A DNA stretch of 63,321 nt from Acanthamoeba sp. SK_2022b (Eukaryota; Discosea; Longamoebia; Acanthamoebidae), in the NCBI GenBank assembly GCA_027943245.1, contig JANDJZ010000084.1, positions 1 through 63,321 on the forward strand. Reading direction: 5' to 3'. Numbering within the stretch: position 1 is the stretch's first letter; each line of letters starts with the position of its first letter. Below are positions 55,179-63,321 of the stretch, piece after piece. The notes below the pieces were generated by a model that did no database searches, was not told the origin of the DNA, and worked only from the letters and a program-made list of their open reading frames with translations. Position numbers and translations under genes: made by a program.

Positions 55179-58100
55179 ATGCAGACTTCTTTGTCGTACG
55201 TGCATATTTTTGAATTTCACCTGTCGTACACCGGCTCTGGATTAATTTAACTATGGCGATTGCAGGGCATTCTTCAAGAGGAAACAGGGCACCGACACGA
55301 CGCCTGCCGCGTCCGCCTCACGCAAAAGGTGTCTTTCGTTTGTATGCTTCTTTTGATCGCTTGCGCAGCCTCACAGCGAAGTTTGCTCTCGCAGGGCGCG
55401 AGAGGAAGAAACGCCAGAGCCGGCGCAAGAAGATGAGCTGGACCGAGTGTTGAGCGAGAGTGAGGAGCCCAGGGCGCAAACCGAGCAGAAGACGGGTTCG
55501 TTGACCCCACACGCTCCCCGGAGTATGGAAGACTCTCCTCTAACTCTGCCCTCCGGTTCGTCCAGAGGCTAGCTCTAGCACTCCACGCAAGCGGTTGAGG
55601 AAGATGAAGGAAATAGAAGAGGTGGCAGAGACGAAGGAAGAGACGCCCGCAGAAGTCGCCATGGAAGCAGAGGCAGCGAGAGCACCAGAGGAAGACCAGC
55701 AATTGGACGAAACGCAAGTCAAGGACGAGGACAGAGGACAGAGAGCGGAAGAGCATAAGCCGACTGAGGAGAACGAGGAGGAAGAGGAGGTCGACTCTGA
55801 CTTTGAAGGTAAGGATGGTGAAGAAGGCGAGCAAGTTACCACCAAGACTGCGCCGGCCAACAAGCCGGCAACCAAGAAGGATCTGAAGGCTGCCAAGGGC
55901 AAGTCCAAGTGCGAGCTCCTTCCTGCCCTCCACTTTGTACATCCTACGCTCATCGTGCTTTGGGCCACAACAGGGAAGTGACAAAGGGAATGCTAGCGCT
56001 GCTGAGCTCTTCCGTTGACTACGACCCTATCGCGAGCGCCATTTGGAAGAAGGGGGAGAAGTAAGCGACACTCCCCCTTTCCTGATCCCAAGCCACACGC
56101 TCAGTCTAAAGCTGTCCTGTTGTCAACCGCAGAGTGCCCTACATGTGGCTAGCGCGCACGTTCGTCGAAATCGAGCAGTATACGGCGCGAACGGAGATCA
56201 TTCGGCTCCTCACCAACATGTTCAGATCAGTTGTGGAGCTCTCGCCCAACGACCTACTCGCCTGCGTCTACCTCACCATCAACAAGGTGAGGCTTGTCTC
56301 CGTCCATTTCTTTACCACGACACCACGTTCTCATTGGTTTCGTGCTCCTTCCCTCCCTCTCCAGATCGCGCCATCCTACGAAGGTCTCGAGTTGGGCGTC
56401 GGTGAATCGATCCTCATCAAGGCCGTGGCGTCGGCTACCGGCAAGAAGGACTCAGTCATCAAGGTGCGCCGCTTTGGCGCCAGAGCCACCAGTCCACCAT
56501 CCTTACACTGGCAGTGCTCCCCGCATAACGCAGGCCGAGTATGAGAAGCTGGGCGATCTGGGCCTCGTCGCAGTTGCTGCCCGAAACACCCAAAAGTAAG
56601 ACGTGTCCACCTTCTGCCCACAGCTCTGAAATCCGAGCAATGGGTGTAACTTGACTGCGCTGCTCGTGTCATGTCGTGAATATAGGACGATGTTCCCACC
56701 ACCGCCGTTGACTATCGCCAACGTGTTCAGCACTCTCAACCAGATCGCAAAGGCCGCCGGTCGTTCTGTACCTCCCCACCCTTCACCCTCCTCATTCACC
56801 AACCTCGCGTCACTACTCACTGAACATGAGTTGTTTACAATACTACTCGCAGTCGCAAGACAAGAAAAAGGGCCTCATCCAACAGCTGCTCGTGGGAGCG
56901 AGAGAAGGAGAGGTACTTGTGGGCCTTGGCCTTCCCTTCCGGCATCACACTTACCCACACCATTACAGGCGCAATGGATCATCCGGTCGCTGGAAGGAAA
57001 GCTACGCATCGGTCTCGCGGAGAAGACTGTCCAGGTTGCCCTGGCCCACGCCATCGTCCTCACGCGTACCGATCTCAAAGGTGAGCAGTGCCCCTGAACC
57101 AGTGATCGTTAGCGTGCCGCTTGTGCGCGCCTGCTCATTCGCTACGTCCACCCACACTCTTTCATACATCGCACATCTCTCTCACACACAGACAAACGAG
57201 CGCGACTCGGTTTGGAGGAACGCATGCGCGTGGCCGCCGAGACACTGAAGGAGGTCTACAACGAACTGCCTAACTACAACGTCCTCATTCCGGTCATCTT
57301 GAAGGAGGCACGCTTCCGCCCCCCCCCTCTCAATGCGCGTGGTACGGTGGGAGACATTCGCGTTGTGCTGACGAACGTTGCCGTAGGAGCCGGAGAAGTG
57401 GTCGGAAAGCTGTCACCTCACGCCGGGCATTCCCGTCCACCCCATGCTGGCTCATCCCACCAAGGGAATAGACGAGGTATGCCTTCTTCTCCCTTTCTTC
57501 TCACTCACTCAGCGGATTCGGGTTGCCTGACTCTGCGTGCCTTGACGCTGTGCAGGTCCTGCAACGCTGCGCCGATGCCGCTTTCACCTGCGAGTGGAAG
57601 TACGACGGGGAGAGAGCGCAGGTCCACTTCACCGGCAATGGCGGCGTTCACGTGTACAGCAGGAACCTGGAGGACAACACCTCCAAGTACCCCGACATCA
57701 AGCAGAACCTGCCCAAGGTATGCCTGCCGTTTAACCCCCACTCACCCATCGCAAGCCAACGCTCACCGTGAATGTTTCTGTTCTTTTTCTTCCCCCCCAA
57801 TGGACTTGTCGCAGGCCACCAAGCCAGACACGCGCTCGTTCATTCTCGACTGCGAGGTGGTGGCTTTTGATAGGGAGAAGAAGCAGATCCTGCCCTTCCA
57901 AATCTTGTCGACCCGTGCTAGAAAGGTGCGAGCCCCCTCCAAAACCGATCACTCAGAACAAGCAAGGCAAGGCAAGGCAGCAGCTCATCGTGTGTTGCGC
58001 GTCACTGGTCTCGGGTAGGATGCCGACATGGCCGAGATCAAGGTGCAGATCTGCCTGTTCGGCTTCGATCTGCTGTATCTGAACGGCCAGGTCAGTCACA

Positions 58101-59255
58101 TGCTAATCCCTTCCCCCACTCGACCATCGCTAGCCGTCTCCCCTTTTCGTGCGGTGCATTCATTCCGACTCACACGCGTGATTGCTCCGTTTGTGTGGCA
58201 ATGATCACGACGGACGTGCAGTCGCTGGTGCGCGAGCCATTCCGTAAGAGGCGTGAGCTGTTGCACAACGCGTTCATTGAGGTAGACGACGAGTTCAAGT
58301 TTGCCCGCTACTCTGATGCCAACACGACCGATGTGCGAACCTCTCTGTTCTCTCCTGCAGTTCACTCGAGAGTCCACATCGCGTGCTGCCCTACTCACTC
58401 CTCTTGTCCCTTCTGCCATTCGCAGGAAATCGCCAACTGCCTGCACGAATCGGTGGCGGGCAACTGCGAGGGTCTCATGATCAAGCGTCTTGACGAGGAA
58501 GCCACCTACCAGCCCTCGAAGCGTTCCTACTCGTGGCTCAAGGTCGGTCAACACGTCCTCCTCAATGGCCGATGTCCTTTGCTGATTTCTAATTATTACC
58601 TTTTTTAAATTGCTTTTTTTAATGATTATTATTATTGTAGGTCAAGAAGGACTATCTGACGGGCATGACCGATTCAGTCGATCTCGTGCCAATTGGGGTA
58701 AAAGACTCTGCTCTGCTTCTTCTAGACCGGCCAGGAGCTTACATGCGCCTGACATGGGTGTGCGTGCGTACAGGCGTACTATGGCAAGGGCAAGCGCACG
58801 GGCGTGTACGGTGCGTTCCTGCTGGCCTGCTACGACCCCAACGCCGAAGAGTTCCAAAACGTCTGCAAGGTCGGCCGGCCACCTGCTCCAGCCTCCCCTC
58901 CCCCTCCCCGGACCGCACTGCGCTCGCACCCTCACGCAACCCCCCCCCCCAATGCAGATCGGCACGGGCTTCTCCGACGAAGACTTGGAGAAGTTCGCCG
59001 AGTTCTTCAAGGACAAGGTCATCTCCAAGCCTCGGCCCTACTACCGCTACAGCGATCAAGTCGAGCCGGACGTCTGGGTACACCACGCACACACGCTCCT
59101 CTCTCTTTCTTCGGCCAGTTGTAACCGCCCTGTGCATTTCATGTGCTGCAATTGGTCTATGCACAGTTCGACGCTACTGTCGTGTGGGAGGTCAAGGCTG
59201 CCGACTTGTCGCTCAGTCCTCACTACAAAGCTGCGCTCGGGCTAGTACGTGGCTC

Positions 59256-59322
<67 letters not shown>

Positions 59323-59609
59323 CAAAGCCAGCACCTTGTTGCGAGATCGTTCTGTTGCTGACCTTTGTGGGAGCAGGTGTCGGAGAACAAGGGCATCTCG
59401 TTGCGTTTCCCTCGATACCTCCGTACGAGGGATGACAAGAAGCCCGAGGACGCCACCAACGGCGAACAGGCACGTCGCTTCCATTCTCGTCTGGTAGTGT
59501 GATGCCCGGGTAAGCTTACGACTGTACCGCGCAGATCGCCGAGATGTACCAGCAGCAATTCGCCAACGCCGCTCCGGCCAACCCAACGCGCTACGGCGGT
59601 CCCCACTAA
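55179..59609 (+). CDS. LIG1: DNA ligase I (ATP-dependent)
   Basis: Exon 1 is MQTSLS, spliced to [17 protein letters not shown] is a perfect PIP box (QxxLxxFF) for PCNA. An acidic disordered segment (about 55560-55900) follows. The DNA-binding domain has [39 protein letters not shown] and [20 protein letters not shown]. The nucleotidyl-transferase site is [16 protein letters not shown] with the catalytic Lys in KYDG. Then [46 protein letters not shown] and a C-terminal OB domain through [20 protein letters not shown] and [19 protein letters not shown]. It seals Okazaki fragments. Roughly 19 exons; a (TTG)n repeat sits in a late intron (59257-59322). Confidence 0.95.
59257..59322 (+). repeat. 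(TTG)n trinucleotide repeat in ligase intron
   Basis: About 21 TTG units lie between the exon ending AALGL and the exon starting VSENKGIS. The intron is canonical, GTACGT...GCAG. Confidence 0.95.
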
Positions 59610-60092
59610 ACACCTGTCGGCCAGCGCTCACCGTAACCATTTTGGATAGCGCCGCAACCAAACCTCCAGTTTCACCACTGTTAGCGGTAGCCGGAGGAAC
59701 TGAAGCATCACCAACAGCTTTTTCTTCCTTTTTAATCAGGGCGTGCAGTTGGTGGTTGGTGGTTGATGTAGTCCTCTCCTCTCCCCTCCAGTCGAAGATT
59801 TTGACGCTGCCGTTGCACTCGAGCACATCGAACCAGTAGGTGAGGTCGCCTCGCCTGGACTGCGGGGTGGTTTGAATCCCGGGCTGGCTGTTGCCGAGCC
59901 TCCCGCTTCGTTCGAATGACCGGGTAAGGCGATGAAATTCACCTCCACGCCCGCTATGGCAAACAACGCACAGGAGAAGCTGGGGTTGATGGTGTGGGCC
60001 CAACTGCACGATGGCCGAGCCCGCTGGGTCTGTGGTTCGTGGCTGGTCTTGCCCGCTGTTGCTAACTACTGTCGAAACAAGAACCGCAGCAG
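59610..60092. other. Intergenic between ligase and DUF5672-like gene
   Basis: About 480 bases. The minus strand is open for more than 300 bases (with GDLTYWFDVLECNGSVKIFD near 59850-59780) but has no start, splice context or known family. I cannot exclude a small minus-strand exon, but do not call one. Confidence 0.4.
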
Positions 60093-61870
60093 ATGCTGTC
60101 GCCGGCAACATCTCACCCCACCCCTCTCCTCTTTGTCCTTCTTGCAACAGTACATTTATGCGGTCTCGCTCTGTTCTTCCTCTATCTCGCTTCCTACACG
60201 CCTGCCCTCGATTTTCAACCTCCCGCCCCACCACTGACTGTGTCATCTGGCATTGACGCTGCGGCCCTCTTCTCCCCATCCGCTTCTCCCGTACCCAGCT
60301 CGTCCACCGCCACGTATCCCTCCCATCCAATCCTTCGCTTCGTTCTTTTTTTTTGTGTAATTTTTAAATATTTTGTTTATGTTTTTGTTTCTTTGTACAC
60401 AAATGATTGACTCGGATGATTTAGGCTGAGCGATGATGCTCAAGCGGTGTTGCAGCAGCATCTGCCCACAAATCAGCGGCCGGCGCACGAGCCGCCTGCC
60501 GGCGCTGAAGTGAATATAGAAGGGGGGGAAGGGGAGGAGCAGCCACACCGCTTGCCCCTAAGCGAAGATCAACTGAGCGAGCCCCACGAGGGCGATCCCT
60601 CACTGGGCTCCTCGGCCTCTGCTGCTGCGCCGAGCGACGGTCCTGATGAGGCCGCCCTGGGGCAGGATCTGCGCTCCTTCTACAGGCGGAGCGACAAGGT
60701 GGCCATCATCGTCATGCCCGAGTTCGACAGCCGTTTGGGCACGGTCGTGCTCAACGCGCTGGCCACTCTCCCCATCGAATGGAAGGTCCAGATCTTCCAC
60801 AGGTACGCGTGAGCCGCCGCTCTCCTCGCTTTGGCTACGGCTTGCGCTCACCGCGTGACGTTGTTGTACCGTCTCTCCCCCCTCCCGCTGCCCCCCTCCC
60901 CACCAACGCACGCCCCCAACGCACACCATAGCCCGGAGATCACGGACAATGTGACCGGGCTGGCGTCACTGAAGCAGTACTATCGGATCGGTAGGCTCTC
61001 GCTGACGCCCACGATCAACCGCTCCATGTCCTACGACGACTACAGCGATCTGATGAGGAACGCCAGCTTCTGGGAGCAAGTCCAAGGTGGCGCGACCCCC
61101 CCCCCACCTTGCCCTTTGCACTCCAAACGCGCGCTCGCTCACTCGGTCCCACGGGCGCTCGGCAGGCGAACACGTGCTCACCATCCAGACGGACGCCGTG
61201 CTGTGTGCCAACTCGCCCTATTCGATCGACGACTTTCTCGAGTACGACTGGGTGGGCGCGCCCTGGAAGAAGTGGCCTCACCTCCTCGCCGGCAACGGAG
61301 GTGCCCTCGCGAGCCCTTGCGCGCGCTGTGATTGAGGGGTCTTGGCTCTGATCGATGAGGGTGGTGGGCGAATGGCCGGGTGGCGAGCAGGGCTCTCGTT
61401 GCGTCGCAAGTCGAAGCTGCTGGAGACGATCAAGAAGTGCATCGTCAAGAGGCCGCGTATCGAGGACATGTGGTACGCCTTCTGCTTCAGGCAGCTGCCC
61501 CACATGGGGCGCGGCTTCAGCGTCAAGCTGGCGCCGCAGGACATCTCCCAAAACTTTGCCGTCGAGACGCTGTACTCGGCGACTCCGATGGGCGTGCACA
61601 AGCCGTGGGCCTGGCTCACTTGGGACGAGGTGCAGACCCCCGCAACTTGAGCAACTTCTTGATTATTGTTGATGAAGATGACTTGCTGATTCTTTCTCTC
61701 ATTCGTGCGCCAAGTTGGAGAAGCTGATCGAGTTCTGTCCCGAGCTGCAGTCCGTGGCGCCAGAGGGCGCCATCCGCAAGCTGCAGGACGAGGCAGCCTC
61801 CCCCTCCCCCTCAGCTCCGACCGTCAAGCCGGCCAAGAACGCAGCCCACACAAAACAAAAACAAAATTAA
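60093..61870 (+). CDS. Type II membrane protein with DUF5672-like domain
   Basis: Six exons: 60093-60313, 60425-60802, 60932-61086, 61166-61300, 61391-61629 and 61715-61870; 427 residues. An N-terminal signal anchor (residues about 12-32, LFVLLATVHLCGLALFFLYL) is followed by a Ser/Pro/Glu-rich stem. The catalytic-like domain reads KVAIIVMPEFDSRLGTVVLN, YYRIGRLSLTPTINRSM, EHVLTIQTDAVLCANSPYSI, DDFLEYDWVGAPWKKWPHLL and GNGGLSLRRKSKLLE. This block (TDAVLC, YDWVGAPW, GNGGLSLR) is the DUF5672 signature, found in Golgi glycosyltransferase-like proteins. I infer a Golgi enzyme with GT-A fold; substrate unknown. The C-tail is Lys-rich. Confidence 0.85.
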
Positions 61871-62217
61871 ATATACAAAATTAAATACTATTCGGCGAAG
61901 AGGGTGGCTCTTCCCTGCGAGCGCTGCCTCCAGCTGGCTAGCACATCCCCTCAGCAATACAGGCAAACTTCATTGGTAACAACCTCCAGCTGGTCAGCGA
62001 TGATCTGCCCTCGCATCTCGGTACTGAAGGTTGGTAACCTCTGATCGTCGCCTGGATGTGGTACTCAGTAAGGAATTGAGAATGCGTACACCCGGCCAAA
62101 GGTGTTCCTTTATTGGAGGTTCACTGATCTCATGGGATCCCCAAGCGAGCTTACTAGGAACACGGTCCGGCAATAGAACATCGAATGCGTTTCTGGCCGT
62201 GGCGCTTCCTGAGCCGG
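61871..62217. other. Intergenic, convergent 3' ends
   Basis: About 350 bases between the convergent DUF5672-like and Pch2 genes. The plus strand is A-rich right after the stop (61848-61888), as expected for a 3' UTR. No gene seen. Confidence 0.5.
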
Positions 62218-63321
62218 CTACTGGTTCTGGATCTGTATGGCCTGCGAGCGAGTTTTTTCGGCTGCGAGCTTGAGGGCGGTGACGAATCCACCGGCCGATA
62301 CGCGCTTCCCCCTTACGAATAAGGCATGGGCTTGGGTGACCACGGCCTGTTAGCGCTGGGCATCCCCACACGGTCTACCAACAGAGTTCTATGGCGTACC
62401 GAGGAAGGGCAGCTTACGAAGAACGCGACCGCTGAAGCCCTGGCAAAGGAACGCCACCTCGAGCAAACGAACGCTGAGGCAGTTGACCGTTGGCTGATCT
62501 TTGGCCAGCAGCAGGATTGACTGGTGAGTAAGCAGGCACTGCCAAGGCGCCACAATCCCAACGCGCATCAGCTCCTCCACCGCTCCGCGTAGGATCTCGT
62601 AGCAAGCTGCACCCCAGTGACTGTTCAGCAATCCATCGATCAGACAGGATGCGGAAGTGTATACCGGAAGGAGAGGGTAAGCCCACGTGTAGCTTAAGAT
62701 CGGCACGGTCCATGAATGCGTCATCTATGGCAGCCGTCAAGTTGGAGGTTGCTAGAACAAGCACGTTGCTGTAGTTGTGAAGCGAATCGAGCTGCGTGAG
62801 GAGCGCGTTGACCACCCTGATGGCATCCGAGGGTTCGCTTCCGTGCATGGCCGCCTTACGAGCTGCTGAGAGGCTCTCCACTAGTTTTTCATTGACCAAA
62901 TGGCAGGTAAGTGAGCCACTCCGAACCAAGCATAGCTTCCATTTGCGCTAACCTTCGTCTATTAACACGACCACTAAAGAGTTGCGCTCGTCCAGAAGCT
63001 CCTTGATCTTGCCGAACACGCGCGATACCAGTTTCCCACTCTAGCAAAGGACAAGATGTCAGATCCAAACCAGCTATTGAGCCACGGCGAGCCAGGTGTG
63101 TACTTCAGAGAAGAACTTGCTCATGAGAGAGTGAGCGTTGATCTCCACCAGCTGACCGTACTCGTAGCGCTTCGAGAGGCGGATGGCGAGCTTGTGCGCC
63201 AGGGCTTTGCTGATGCTCGTCTTCCCCGTACCGGGAGGTCCTATAACCAACGCATGACAGCCATTGTCGATGCTGTTAACTATCGGGCAGACGGTGAAGC
63301 TCGATTCTGTACCATAAAAGA
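62218..63321 (-). CDS. TRIP13: Pch2/TRIP13 AAA+ ATPase, 3' part (runs off right edge)
   Basis: From the edge inwards: [20 protein letters not shown] (Walker A), [64 protein letters not shown] (Walker B) and [20 protein letters not shown]. Then [20 protein letters not shown] with sensor-1 ATSN and [15 protein letters not shown]. The C-terminal lid includes [14 protein letters not shown], with the sensor-2 Arg in GFSGR, and [15 protein letters not shown] before the TAG at 62218. TRIP13 remodels HORMA proteins (Mad2, Hop1) in the spindle and meiotic checkpoints. All AAA+ residues in view are intact. The N-terminal domain lies beyond the window. Confidence 0.93.

Noticed and set aside
59633..60000. 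Minus-strand open stretch with GDLTYWFDVLECNGSVKIFD
   Set aside because: Looks protein-like in places but has no start, no stop in a sensible place, no splice partner and no known family. It overlaps the likely promoter of the DUF5672-like gene.

Overview
This is eukaryotic nuclear DNA. Genes are dense, coding exons are GC-rich, and almost every gene is cut by short (about 70-110 nt) GT-AG introns with phases that join cleanly. The gene content (DASH cryptochrome, PAQR receptor, cystinosin, PH/GAP signalling protein, F-box/SPRY protein, Mic10, FOXRED1) fits a free-living amoebozoan. Acanthamoeba is my best guess, from compactness and intron style; this is inference, not a match I could run.

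Layout: 1-1382 (-) 5' part of a lipin-like phosphatidate phosphatase, running off the left edge; 1791-2099 (+) small membrane protein; 2239-2764 (-) ribosomal protein eS25; 3140-3889 (-) TCTP; 4108-5145 (+) an ALG9 mannosyltransferase that stops after its first third. At 5.15-12.3 kb is a repeat island: microsatellites, a decayed LINE reverse transcriptase and a Ty1/copia element with two LTRs and a 5-bp target duplication. Then 12342-13784 (+) uridine kinase; 13872-18507 (-) PH-domain/RhoGAP-like protein; 18765-21132 (-) acidic coiled-coil protein; 21409-23002 (+) PAQR receptor; 23152-24618 (+) F-box/SPRY protein; 24827-26672 (-) cystinosin; 26870-27295 (+) Mic10; 27509-28564 (-) peptidyl-tRNA hydrolase-like protein lacking catalytic residues. 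At 28.6-31.0 kb is a second repeat island. Then 31073-33057 (-) FOXRED1; 33427-35870 (-) PP2A B/PR55 subunit; 36197-37773 (-) exosome RRP42; 38051-40582 (+) DASH cryptochrome.

The most striking locus is 40749-47434 (+). Thirty exons join in one uninterrupted frame of 1,364 codons that encodes, in order, TFIIE-beta, TFIIE-alpha and an XPB-type TFIIH helicase. No stop codon or plausible separate start lies between the TFIIE parts. The three partners act in sequence at the RNA polymerase II promoter: TFIIE recruits TFIIH and stimulates the XPB translocase. An insert within the XPB N-terminal domain carries seven psi-K-x-E SUMO-type motifs within about 60 residues. I know of no description of such a fusion.

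A third repeat island (47.4-51.2 kb) contains a 1.9-kb segment bounded by 21-bp inverted repeats, a perfect 53-bp hairpin and a long (CA)n tract. The window ends with 51183-54036 (-) SNX-BAR sorting nexin; 54181-55020 (+) mitoribosomal mS25; 55179-59609 (+) DNA ligase I with a PCNA-binding box; 60093-61870 (+) a type II membrane DUF5672-like protein; and 62218-63321 (-) the 3' part of Pch2/TRIP13.

All calls are from reading the sequence. Exon boundaries were worked out by hand and have no transcript support.
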